NCBI GenBank assembly: GCA_030041335.1
Contig: JASHOB010000082.1
Location: 1 to 64,000, forward strand
Source of the DNA: Alphaproteobacteria bacterium
GTDB lineage: Bacteria > Pseudomonadota > Alphaproteobacteria > ATCC43930 > CGMCC-115725
Length of the DNA stretch: 64,000 nt
Direction: 5' to 3'
A program made the position numbers and the translations under genes. Of the stretch, positions 18,398 to 26,440 are shown in pieces. How positions within the stretch are numbered: position 1 is the stretch's first letter; every line of letters starts with the position of its first letter. Under the pieces are notes generated by a model that did no database searches, was not told where the DNA came from, and worked only from the letters and a program-made list of their open reading frames with translations.

Positions 18398-19035
18398 TGA
18401 AAAGCGGAAGACCGTCACTCCCGGAGCGGGAAGGCAATGCAAGGGAGCTCATCGAACCCGGCGCTGTTCTGTTGCGCGGTTTCGCCCAAAGGGAAGCGGC
18501 GACGTTGATGGCCGAAATCGCCGGTATTGCCATCGCGGCGCCCTTTCGCAACATGGTCACCCCGGGCGGATTTCCCATGTCGGTGGCAATGACAAATTGC
18601 GGGCACTTCGGCTGGATCACCGACCGCAGCGGTTACCGCTATAGCTCGGCCGACCCCGATGGCAGGCCCTGGCCCGCAATGCCTGCACGGTTTCGCGGTC
18701 TTGCGGCCTGCGCGGCGGCGGCCGCCGGCTTTGCCGACTTCGATCCGGATTCCTGTCTCATAAATCGCTATATTCCCGGCGCGCGCATGTCGCTGCATCA
18801 AGACAAGGACGAAGCTGATTTCGCGGCACCCATCGTTTCGGTATCGCTCGGCCTGCCGGCAACCTTCCTCTGGGGCGGCGCCAAACGCTCCGATCGGCCG
18901 CGCCGCGTGCCTTTGGAGTCAGGCGATATCGTGGTTTGGGGCGGGCCGGCGCGGCTCAATTTTCATGGCGTCGAACCGGTGGCAAACGGCGACGTCGCGT
19001 GCCGCTATAACCTCACCTTGCGTAAGGCGAAATAG
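18397..19035 (+). CDS. alkB: DNA/RNA oxidative demethylase AlkB
   Basis: From the ATG at 18397 the product is 212 residues, the size of E. coli AlkB. Iron ligands are visible as His134 and Asp136 in SLHQDKDE and His190 in RLNFHGV, with 2-oxoglutarate-binding arginines Arg203 and Arg209 in CRYNLTLRK. This closely follows the spacing in the E. coli enzyme. It removes 1-methyladenine and 3-methylcytosine lesions using Fe(II), oxygen and 2-oxoglutarate, releasing formaldehyde. It is the last gene of a coupled trio rather than part of an ada operon, so regulation by Ada is not suggested by context. Confidence 0.93.
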   Translation: MKSGRPSLPEREGNARELIEPGAVLLRGFAQREAATLMAEIAGIAIAAPFRNMVTPGGFPMSVAMTNCGHFGWITDRSGYRYSSADPDGRPWPAMPARFRGLAACAAAAAGFADFDPDSCLINRYIPGARMSLHQDKDEADFAAPIVSVSLGLPATFLWGGAKRSDRPRRVPLESGDIVVWGGPARLNFHGVEPVANGDVACRYNLTLRKAK

Positions 19036-19051
19036 TCGGTCGTTCCCCGCT

Positions 19052-20080
19052 TCAGCTTTCGGTGGCCGACAACCGACGGCTGACGACGGCGGGCTGCGTC
19101 GGTTTGTGCGCGACCGGGACGATGTCGTCGGCAAGAAGGCGGCGGAACAGGCCCCACAGACCGCGCCGCTCTATCAGAATCACGACAATCGAGAACGTTC
19201 CGAGCAAAATCAGGTTCCAGGTACCCAATTCGGAGAGATACTCACGCAACAGGAAATAGACGATGGTGCCGATGATTGGCCCCTCGAAGCTGCCGATGCC
19301 GCCGATCACCACGTTGAAGATGATGAACACGGTGAAGTCGGTAATGCTGAACGAGGCCGGCGGCGCGATGCGCAACTTCTGCATGGTGATGATGGCCCCC
19401 GCCATGCCGAGGAACGGCGCCGTGCCAAGGAAGCAGAGGATGCGCGCGCGGGTGATGTTGACGCCGATCGCGGCGGCGCCTTCCTCGTTGTCGCGCATCG
19501 CGGTTAAGCCGACCCCGATCCGGGAGCGCAGCAGAAAATAGGTCACGAACATCGCCGCCGCGGCCAGCGCGAAGGCAAGCCAATAGATTACCGCGAGCCG
19601 GTCGTTGCGCGCGCGGCCCAGGCTCAACACGATCGAAATCGGAAGCGATGTGCCGGAGCCGCCACCCCAGGCTTGGAGCTTGCCGGCGACAAGCATCAGG
19701 ACTTCCGCCACTACCCAGGTGCCGATGGCGAGATAGGCGGTGCGCAATCGGAACACGAGGATCATCGCCGGCACGGCGATGATCAGCGCCACGAGGCCGG
19801 CAAGCGGGATCGAGCTGTAAGGGTCAAGGCCGGCCAATGCCGAAAACCCGAAGAATGCGTAGGCGCCGACGCCGACAAAAGCGTGCTGTCCCACCGTCAC
19901 GATATCGGCATAACCCGCCAGCAAGTTCCACATGATGGCGAGTACCAGCATCGACAGGAACTCGGTCACTATCACCACTTCGGTCGGGTCGAGGAAATAG
20001 GGGCCGGCCGCCATCGCGATCACCACGGCGGCAAACAACAGACGCAGCCCGCTGAGAAGGAGGTTCGGAGCGGTCGGCAT
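19052..20080 (-). CDS. livM: branched-chain amino acid-type ABC transporter permease (LivM)
   Basis: The 342-residue protein has about eight to ten hydrophobic segments and the LivM-family pattern GYADIVTVGQHAFVGVGAYA near residue 60, followed by TRARILCFLGTAPFLGMAGA. It is one of two inner-membrane permeases of the Liv-type importer encoded here. I use the ATG at 20080, three bases after the livH stop codon; the longer frame would overlap livH. It is the last gene of the five-gene minus-strand unit. The C-terminus is an extended cytoplasmic tail rich in Arg, Pro and Ala. Confidence 0.9.
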   Translation of the reverse strand: MPTAPNLLLSGLRLLFAAVVIAMAAGPYFLDPTEVVIVTEFLSMLVLAIMWNLLAGYADIVTVGQHAFVGVGAYAFFGFSALAGLDPYSSIPLAGLVALIIAVPAMILVFRLRTAYLAIGTWVVAEVLMLVAGKLQAWGGGSGTSLPISIVLSLGRARNDRLAVIYWLAFALAAAAMFVTYFLLRSRIGVGLTAMRDNEEGAAAIGVNITRARILCFLGTAPFLGMAGAIITMQKLRIAPPASFSITDFTVFIIFNVVIGGIGSFEGPIIGTIVYFLLREYLSELGTWNLILLGTFSIVVILIERRGLWGLFRRLLADDIVPVAHKPTQPAVVSRRLSATES

Positions 20081-20082
20081 GG

Positions 20083-20949
20083 TCAGTATTTCGGAAATAG
20101 GCCCTGCGGTCGGACCGCTAGCACGATCAGAAACACGATGTGGCCGGCCAACATCTGCCAGGCAATGTCGAACTGCGCCCCGACCGACTGCGCGATGCCG
20201 AGCACGATGCCGCCAACGAGCGAGCCCCACAGGCTGCCAAGGCCGCCGAGCACGATCGCTTCGAAGGCGATCAGCAGTCGCGTACCCCCCGAAGCCGGAT
20301 CGAAATCGGTCCAGATCGACATGAAGCCCGCGGCGATACCGATCGTCACGAACGAGATGCCCATCGCGATGGCGTAAATGCGCGCCGAGGACAGGCCGAT
20401 CAGGTCGGCGGCGACGACGTCATCGGATACCGCGCGGATCTTTGCCCCGATGCCGGAGCGATAGAGGATCAGGTCGAGCACTGCAACCATCGCCACTGCG
20501 GCGACGAAGGTGATGACCTGGAACACGCCCATATTAATGCCGTCGCCCAGCGCGATCGTCGCCGTCTCGAGCGACCCGCCGGAGATTTTCTGCGGATCGG
20601 CGCCAAAGCCCTCGAGCAACCCGTTCTCAATGATGATCGACAGACCGAAAGTGACGAGAATAACCAGCAGCACATTTTCGCCGACGACCCGCTGCAACAA
20701 GAATCGCTGCAGACCGAAACCGAAGACGAACGCGATCGGCAGCACAATGATGGTTGCAATGGCGGGATTGATACCGAGCGACGTCACCAGCACCAGCAGG
20801 ATGAAGCTGGTCAGAACGATGAAATCGCCGTGCGCAATGTTGACGAAGCGCATCACGCCTGCCGACAGCGACAGGCCGGTGGCGAATAGCGTATAGAGGC
20901 CGCCGAGCAGGATGCCCTGCAAAATCTGATTGATCCAAACCCCCGCCAT
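20083..20949 (-). CDS. livH: branched-chain amino acid-type ABC transporter permease (LivH)
   Basis: The 288-residue polytopic protein begins WINQILQGILLGGLYTLFA, a standard LivH opening. It has the permease motif SDDVVAADLIGLSSARIYAIA near residue 190 and ends in a hydrophobic helix followed by RPQGLFPKY, also typical. It pairs with LivM to form the membrane pore. The gene is 16 bases downstream of livF and 2 bases upstream of livM. Liv-type systems import amino acids, amides, urea or aromatic acids, so branched-chain amino acids are only the default guess. Confidence 0.92.
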   Translation of the reverse strand: MAGVWINQILQGILLGGLYTLFATGLSLSAGVMRFVNIAHGDFIVLTSFILLVLVTSLGINPAIATIIVLPIAFVFGFGLQRFLLQRVVGENVLLVILVTFGLSIIIENGLLEGFGADPQKISGGSLETATIALGDGINMGVFQVITFVAAVAMVAVLDLILYRSGIGAKIRAVSDDVVAADLIGLSSARIYAIAMGISFVTIGIAAGFMSIWTDFDPASGGTRLLIAFEAIVLGGLGSLWGSLVGGIVLGIAQSVGAQFDIAWQMLAGHIVFLIVLAVRPQGLFPKY

Positions 20950-20965
20950 CGCCCCCGCTCAGTTT

Positions 20966-21688
20966 CTAAATGCCGAAATAATTCTTGATCACATCGTCGC
21001 GGCTCACTTCCGACGGCCGGCCCGACAGCGACACTTTGCCCTCGAGGAGACAATAGAACCGGTCCGCCACCGCGAGCGAGCGCTCGATGTCCTGCTCGAC
21101 GATGAGAATGCCGATGCCGCGCGCCTTGATACGCGGGATCAGCGCGTAGAGCTCATTCACGACCAGCGGCGCGAGGCCGAGGCTGATTTCATCGCACAAC
21201 AGCAGCTGGGGATTAGCGAGGAGGGCGCGGCCCAGCGCCACCATTTGCTGCTGCCCACCGGAGAGCAACCCTGCCTTTTGCTTACGCCGTTCATCCAGCA
21301 CGGGAAATTGTTTCCAGATATCGGCGAAACCGATATCGCCTTTGCCCTTGCGGCCGACGTCCCACCCGAGCCGCAGATTTTCCTCCACAGTAAGCGACGG
21401 GAACAGCCGTCGTCCTTCGGGCACCAACATGATGCCCGAGGCGACGATCTCCTTCGTGCTGCGGCCGACAATATCGTCGCCGGCAAAGGAGATCGTGCCC
21501 TCGACGCGATCAGCCTGGCCGATGATCGCCTTCAGCAGCGTCGATTTTCCGGCGCCGTTGGCGCCGATGATCGACACGATCTCGCCGGCGCCGACAGAAA
21601 TATCGATGTGGTTGATGGCGCAGAAATTGCCGTAGAAGACGGAAACGTCTTTCACCGCCAACTGAGCGCCGGTATCGGCGTCCACCAT
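20966..21688 (-). CDS. livF: Liv-type ABC transporter ATP-binding protein (LivF)
   Basis: The 240-residue ATPase has Walker A GANGAGKST, the signature LLSGGQQQMVALGRAL and Walker B LLLCDEISLG, so it looks fully active. It energises transport as a heterodimer with LivG. I use the ATG at 21688 rather than the longer frame to 21763, since the longer form overlaps livG and adds a basic, non-homologous leader. It starts 7 bases after the livG stop. Confidence 0.92.
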   Translation of the reverse strand: MVDADTGAQLAVKDVSVFYGNFCAINHIDISVGAGEIVSIIGANGAGKSTLLKAIIGQADRVEGTISFAGDDIVGRSTKEIVASGIMLVPEGRRLFPSLTVEENLRLGWDVGRKGKGDIGFADIWKQFPVLDERRKQKAGLLSGGQQQMVALGRALLANPQLLLCDEISLGLAPLVVNELYALIPRIKARGIGILIVEQDIERSLAVADRFYCLLEGKVSLSGRPSEVSRDDVIKNYFGI

Positions 21689-21695
21689 GTCCGGC

Positions 21696-22409
21696 TTAGG
21701 TCCCGAGATAGGCTTCCTTGACGCGTTGATCGGCCAGCACTTCCTGCGGCGCGCCCACGGCAATAAACCCGCCGCCCGACAGCACGGCGAGGCGTGTCAC
21801 CAGACGCCGCAGCGCGTGAATCACATGTTCGATCCACACGATGGTGACGCCGCTCTTATACACGTCGGCGATGGTGCCGAGCAGCACGTCGCATTCCGCC
21901 TCGGTCAGGCCGCCCGCGATCTCGTCGAGCAGCAACAGGCGTGGCTTCACGGCCAGCGCCTTCGCGAGTTCCAGCTGTTTGGTGTCGAGCAGGGCCAATT
22001 GTCCCGCGGGGGTCAGCGCGTGGCGCGCCAAGCCGGTTCGCGCCAAGATCGCCCCGGCCTCGGCCTTGGCTTGAGCCATCGAGGAGCGGCCACCATGGAT
22101 CGCGGCCACCATTACGTTCTCGAACGTGCTCATGTGCGTGAAGGGCTTTGGGATTTGATAGGTGCGGCCGATGCCGAGCCGGCATCGGTCCCACGCCTTC
22201 ATCGCTGTTACATCCCTGTTCTCGAACACGATACGACCGCCGCTCGGCGGCAGCACGCCGGCGATCATGTTGAAGAGGGTGGTCTTACCGGCGCCGTTCG
22301 GACCCAAAATGCCGACGATCTCGCCGGGCTCCAGGCGAAAATCCACCTTGTCGATGACTCGCAGGCCGCCAAAGGCGCGCGAGACCGATGCGAGTTCCAA
22401 CATTGCCAT
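21696..22409 (-). CDS. livG: Liv-type ABC transporter ATP-binding protein (LivG)
   Basis: The 237-residue ATPase has Walker A GPNGAGKTT and Walker B LLLLDEIAGG. The ABC signature is unusual: the place of LSGGQ is taken by LALLDTKQLELAKAL. Such a degenerate signature occurs in a subset of LivG-like proteins, and the companion LivF carries a canonical one, so at least one composite ATP site should be fully functional. It has a typical LivG start, MAMLELASVSRAFGGLRVID. The gene lies 32 bases downstream of the substrate-binding protein gene. Confidence 0.9.
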   Translation of the reverse strand: MAMLELASVSRAFGGLRVIDKVDFRLEPGEIVGILGPNGAGKTTLFNMIAGVLPPSGGRIVFENRDVTAMKAWDRCRLGIGRTYQIPKPFTHMSTFENVMVAAIHGGRSSMAQAKAEAGAILARTGLARHALTPAGQLALLDTKQLELAKALAVKPRLLLLDEIAGGLTEAECDVLLGTIADVYKSGVTIVWIEHVIHALRRLVTRLAVLSGGGFIAVGAPQEVLADQRVKEAYLGT

Positions 22410-22441
22410 CGTCTCGCCCCCACGCGCCCACGGCCGGGCGC

Positions 22442-23728
22442 TTACGAGTAGCGGATCACCTCGGGCTCGCCGCCCACCGGCACGCTCGGTTCGAGCTTAT
22501 TGTCGACGATCACTAATTCCAAGGGCCACTTCTCGCCTTTGCGCCATTGGCCGGCGACGCATTTGGTCTCGGAGGTGTTGGGAAACGGTCCGGTCTTGAA
22601 ATCGATGTGGCCGACGATCGTCTCGAAAGAATTGTCACGAACGGCGTCGCGGATCGACGCGGGATCGTCGATGTTGTGCGTCCGTTTCAGCGCCGCGATC
22701 GGCACTTCGAGCAACGAGTGGCGGAAGCCCAGCCCCATCGAGCCCTGTTGTTTGGCGTTCTGTTCGTATTCGCTATTGAATTCCATCGACGACTGGCCGG
22801 TCAGGCTCGACTTGAACGGATGGAATTTCGACCACCACACTTCGCTGAAGAAGTTGTTGGCGCGCTCGCCGAACGGATAGACGCCCTGCGGGAACTCGCT
22901 GACCTTGCCGGCTTGGACCGCCTTGGGCTTATAGCCTTGCTGCGCGCATTGGTTCCAGAACACGGTGAAATCGGGCCCCGGAATCACGGTGAAGCAGATC
23001 TCTGCGTTCTGCGCCTTGAACATCGTGATTTCCGAGGTGTAGTTGCTCGACGGCAGGTCGAAGCGCCCGGGATCGATGACGGTGAAGCCCGCCTTGTTGA
23101 ACACCGGCGGCATCACTTGGGCGAAAGTACGGCCGTCATCGTCGTTGGCCCATAGCACGCCGACCTTCTTGTTCGTCGGTACCCGCTGCCACCCCGCCAT
23201 GTTGGCCGCCGTCGCGCCGGCGCCCGTGAAGAAGAAATTGTAGGTCCACTCGAAGCCCTTCTTCGGGTCGCCCTTGCGACCAAAGAAATAGGACTCGAGC
23301 GGATCGTCGTTGGTCACGCACGGCATGCCGTTGATCTCGCATTGGTCGGAAACCGGGTTGACGGTCTCCGGCGTGGCGAAGGCGGTGACGATCTGGACCT
23401 TGTCCTGGAGGATCAGCTCCTGCGTCACCTCGGAGGCGCGGTTGGGATTGGACTGGCTGTCCTTCGCGATGATCTCCAGCGGATGGGTGGTGCCGTTGAT
23501 CGTGATCTGATTGTGCATCGTCTTCTTGGCGTGCTCGATGCAGTAGGACATCTCTTCGTAGAACAGCGCCAGCGGACCGGTGCGTGGCCCAACCAGTCCG
23601 ATCTTCACCGTCGCCGGCACCGCAATCGCGGGACGGAAAATTGCCGGCGTCGCCGCGGCCGCAAGACCCGCGGCCGCCGCGCTCTTCAATACCTGGCGGC
23701 GATTCATGGCATGAATTTTCTTACTCAT
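22442..23728 (-). CDS. Liv-type ABC transporter substrate-binding protein, Tat-exported
   Basis: The 428-residue protein belongs to the periplasmic-binding-protein type I (Leu/Ile/Val-binding-like) family: VKIGLVGPRTGPLALFYEE follows the signal peptide. The signal has twin arginines in NRRQVLKSAAAAGLAAAATP, so export is probably by Tat, as for many alphaproteobacterial binding proteins. It is the first gene of the livK-G-F-H-M unit and is divergent from a MarR regulator. The ligand is unknown; the diverse family includes amino acid, urea and aromatic acid binders, and the MarR neighbour slightly favours an aromatic compound. Confidence 0.88.
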   Translation of the reverse strand: MSKKIHAMNRRQVLKSAAAAGLAAAATPAIFRPAIAVPATVKIGLVGPRTGPLALFYEEMSYCIEHAKKTMHNQITINGTTHPLEIIAKDSQSNPNRASEVTQELILQDKVQIVTAFATPETVNPVSDQCEINGMPCVTNDDPLESYFFGRKGDPKKGFEWTYNFFFTGAGATAANMAGWQRVPTNKKVGVLWANDDDGRTFAQVMPPVFNKAGFTVIDPGRFDLPSSNYTSEITMFKAQNAEICFTVIPGPDFTVFWNQCAQQGYKPKAVQAGKVSEFPQGVYPFGERANNFFSEVWWSKFHPFKSSLTGQSSMEFNSEYEQNAKQQGSMGLGFRHSLLEVPIAALKRTHNIDDPASIRDAVRDNSFETIVGHIDFKTGPFPNTSETKCVAGQWRKGEKWPLELVIVDNKLEPSVPVGGEPEVIRYS

Positions 23729-23804
23729 CCCTATTCCTCCCTGCGCATCGTGGGCCTGGCGTCGACCTTCGTTTGCGCCCAGCGAAGACCCTACACGGGG
23801 GAAC

Positions 23805-23820
23805 GTTTGGTTTCAAACTA
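23805..23820. promoter_or_regulatory. possible MarR operator between divergent marR and transporter genes
   Basis: GTTTG at 23805-23809 and CAAAC at 23814-23818 form an inverted repeat. An overlapping 13-base near-palindrome TGGTTTCAAACTA (23808-23820) has half-sites differing at one position. Both lie in the short gap between the binding-protein gene and the MarR gene, where an autoregulatory operator would be expected. Size and spacing suit MarR dimers, but this is by eye. Confidence 0.35.
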
Positions 23821-23831
23821 TTTGCGCGGCA

Positions 23832-24401
23832 TTGGCGCGTAGCGGTATGGTGCCACCAAGCAAGGGTGGGAGGAATCCGCTGCGTAACGGTCGGGTCGAG
23901 GGAGCGGGTCGTGCGCCCACAGCGACGCGCGCAACCACGCGTGGCAAAAGCCGCGCCCGGACACTCGCAACGGAGGTCGATCTTGGCGCCTTGCAGAATT
24001 TCATCGGTTTCAACCTGCGCATCGCGCAGGATGCGTCGTTCCGCGTCTTCGCCCGCACCTCCGGCCAGAAGAGCATCCGCCCCGGACGGTTCGCGGCGTT
24101 GATGGTGCTGCGCGACAACCCCAATATCACGCAAAGCGCTTTAGGTCGTGCAATCGCCCGCGACAAATCGACGATCACGCCGCTGTTGCAGGACTTGCAG
24201 CGGCGCGGCCTGGTGAAGCGCACGCGCTCCACCGTCGATCGCCGCAGCGTGACCCTGACGCTGACCGCGGCGGGCGAGCGCGCGCTGCAGGAGTTGATGA
24301 TCCATGCCCGCGATCATGACCGGAAGCTCGACGCGATTGCCGGCCCGGTGAAGGCGGAGTTTGTCGCGATCCTCAGAAAGATCGCCGACGAGTTAGTGTG
24401 A
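23832..24401 (+). CDS. MarR-family transcriptional regulator
   Basis: The product is 189 residues from a TTG at 23832, or 184 from the ATG at 23847; neither start has a clear ribosome binding site. After a basic, probably disordered leader of about 45 residues comes a standard MarR winged helix. The recognition helix is ITQSALGRAIARDKSTITPLLQDLQRRGLV and the wing is TVDRRSVTLTLTAAGERAL. It is divergently transcribed from the ABC transporter operon and most likely controls it in response to a small, possibly aromatic, ligand. That is inference from position. Confidence 0.88.
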   Translation: MARSGMVPPSKGGRNPLRNGRVEGAGRAPTATRATTRGKSRARTLATEVDLGALQNFIGFNLRIAQDASFRVFARTSGQKSIRPGRFAALMVLRDNPNITQSALGRAIARDKSTITPLLQDLQRRGLVKRTRSTVDRRSVTLTLTAAGERALQELMIHARDHDRKLDAIAGPVKAEFVAILRKIADELV

Positions 24402-24553
24402 TCGGTCGCTCCGATCAAGCCCTCTGGACACGACACTATCAAACGTTCGTTCATATTCGGTCCGGCGAACCCATGCATTCGAGCGGTCGTCGCCCGGTCG
24501 CACGGCGTGCGGTCGATTCCGCGGCGGGCCGCACCGGCATAGCGACCGCCCGG

Positions 24554-26347
24554 TCAAAACGCTTCTGCCGCCAGTTCCATCACCGGCTTGGCGCCGGAGC
24601 CGATCGAGGCGAACAAGGCGCCGGTTTCCGGCAACAGCTTCGCCATGTAAAACCGTGCGGTGGCAAGCTTGGCGTCGTAGAACGCTGCCTCGCCATTGGC
24701 CATGCCGCGCTTTGCCAGCGCCACTTCGGCGATACGCGTCCAGACATAACCGAGCGCGACCAGGCCGAAAGCGCGGAGATACTCCGCGGCGGCGGCGGCG
24801 GCTTCATCCGGATTGACGAGGCCCTTCTGCGCCAGCAAGGCGGTCGTTTGCTGCAGGCGGCCGAACGCCCGGTAGGCGGGCAGCGCGAACTCGCCCAGCG
24901 CCGGATCGCTCATCTTTGCGCGCAGATATTGGTCGACCGGATGGAAAAAGCGCCGCAAGAGCCGGCCGGTATGCTGGCCCATTTTGCGGCCGACGAGGTC
25001 GAGCGCCTGAATGCCGTTGGCACCTTCATAGATTTGCGTGATGCGGCAGTCACGAACCAGCTGCTCCATGCCGTTGTCGTGAATATAGCCGTGGCCGCCG
25101 AAAATCTGCATGCCGAGATTGGTGACGAGGAAGGCGTTATCGGTCAGCATCGCCTTGACAATCGGCGTCAGCAGCCCGACCAATTCGTCATTGGCCGCGC
25201 GCTCGTCGGCGTCGGTCAAGCGGTGGGCCTTGTCCTCCGCCTGCATCACCCACGCCGCCAACGCACGACCGCCTTCCGTATAGGCGCGCATCGTTAGCAG
25301 CATGCGGCGAATGTCGGGATGAACGATCAGCGGATCGGCCGGCTTGTCAGGAAATTTGACGCCGGTCGGCGAGCGCCCCTGCAGCCGTTCCAAGGCATAG
25401 GTGCGGGCCGATTGATACGCCGTCTCGCCGAGTGCAAGACCTTGCAGTCCCACGCCAAGCCGTGCCGCGTTCATCATGGTGAACATGGCGCGCATGCCGC
25501 CATTCTTCTCGCCAACCAGATAGCCTTGGGCATCGTCGAAATTGATGACGCAAGTGGCGGACGCCTTGATGCCCATTTTGTGCTCGATGCCGCCGCAGCG
25601 CACGCCGTTGCGCGGGCCGCGTGCGCCATCGTCCGTCGCCAGGAATTTGGGTACGATGAACAGGCTGATGCCGCGGGTCCCGGATGGCGCATCCGGCAGC
25701 CGTGCCAGCACCAGGTGAACGATATTGTCGGTGAGATCGTGCTCGCCGGCGGAAATGAAGATCTTGGTACCGGTAATTCGGTAGACGCCGTCTCCATCGG
25801 TCGGCACCGCGCGCGTCTTGACCTGGCCGAGATCCGTGCCGCATTGCGGCTCGGTCAGGCACATGGTGCCCGACCAGGTGCCGTCGATCAGTTTCGGCAG
25901 CCAGGTCTTCTTTTGTACTTCGTCGCCGTGTTGATGAATTGCTTCGACGGCGCCGGCCGTTAAACCCGGATACATGCCGAAGGAAAGATTCGCCGACGCC
26001 ACCATTTCGCTGACGAAGAAATTCAAGGTCGCCGGCAAGCCTTGTCCGCCATAGTGGGGATCCGCCGCGAGCGCTGTCCAGCCGCCCTGGCGAAACAGGT
26101 CGTAGGCTTCCTTGAAGCCCTTGGGTGTGCGCACGACGCCATTCTCGAATCGACAACCCTCCGCGTCACCCGGGAGGTTCAGAGGGAACAACACCTCCTC
26201 GCAGAGTTTGGCGCCCTCTGCGAGCACCGCCGCGAAGGTTTCGGCAGTCGCCTCTTCGTAGCCGGGAAGCTTGGCGATCTCGCCAACATCGAAAACTTCT
26301 TCGAGCAGGAACTTATAGTCGCGCAGCGGCGCCCTATAGACGGTCAT
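24554..26347 (-). CDS. fadE: acyl-CoA dehydrogenase (FadE-type, long form)
   Basis: The 597-residue protein has the acyl-CoA dehydrogenase fold with the extended C-terminal domain. FAD-binding and signature segments include MCLTEPQCGTDLGQVKTRA and ITGTKIFISAGEHDL. The helical segment QIFGGHGYIHDNGMEQLVRD and the ITQIYEGANGIQALDL motif lie near residue 430. It catalyses the first step of beta-oxidation, passing electrons to ETF. It is the last gene of the merR-fadA-fadN-fadE minus-strand unit, following fadN by about 90 bases. Its length is similar to the 590-600 residue class acting on medium or long acyl-CoAs. Confidence 0.92.
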   Translation of the reverse strand: MTVYRAPLRDYKFLLEEVFDVGEIAKLPGYEEATAETFAAVLAEGAKLCEEVLFPLNLPGDAEGCRFENGVVRTPKGFKEAYDLFRQGGWTALAADPHYGGQGLPATLNFFVSEMVASANLSFGMYPGLTAGAVEAIHQHGDEVQKKTWLPKLIDGTWSGTMCLTEPQCGTDLGQVKTRAVPTDGDGVYRITGTKIFISAGEHDLTDNIVHLVLARLPDAPSGTRGISLFIVPKFLATDDGARGPRNGVRCGGIEHKMGIKASATCVINFDDAQGYLVGEKNGGMRAMFTMMNAARLGVGLQGLALGETAYQSARTYALERLQGRSPTGVKFPDKPADPLIVHPDIRRMLLTMRAYTEGGRALAAWVMQAEDKAHRLTDADERAANDELVGLLTPIVKAMLTDNAFLVTNLGMQIFGGHGYIHDNGMEQLVRDCRITQIYEGANGIQALDLVGRKMGQHTGRLLRRFFHPVDQYLRAKMSDPALGEFALPAYRAFGRLQQTTALLAQKGLVNPDEAAAAAAEYLRAFGLVALGYVWTRIAEVALAKRGMANGEAAFYDAKLATARFYMAKLLPETGALFASIGSGAKPVMELAAEAF

Positions 26348-26440
26348 GATCGTGCTCCTGTGCGCCGGTTATCTCCGCGCCGGGGATGCCGGGCGTGCCG
26401 AGTCGCAAGAGTGATGGGGGCCGCCCTGGCGACATCCGGG

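Noticed and set aside
19673-20889. plus-strand frames across livH and livM
   Set aside because: They are antisense to conserved permease genes, very rich in His/Asp/Arg and lack any domain.
24398-25297. 299-residue plus-strand frame overlapping the end of fadE
   Set aside because: Antisense shadow; the fadE C-terminal domain fully explains this DNA.
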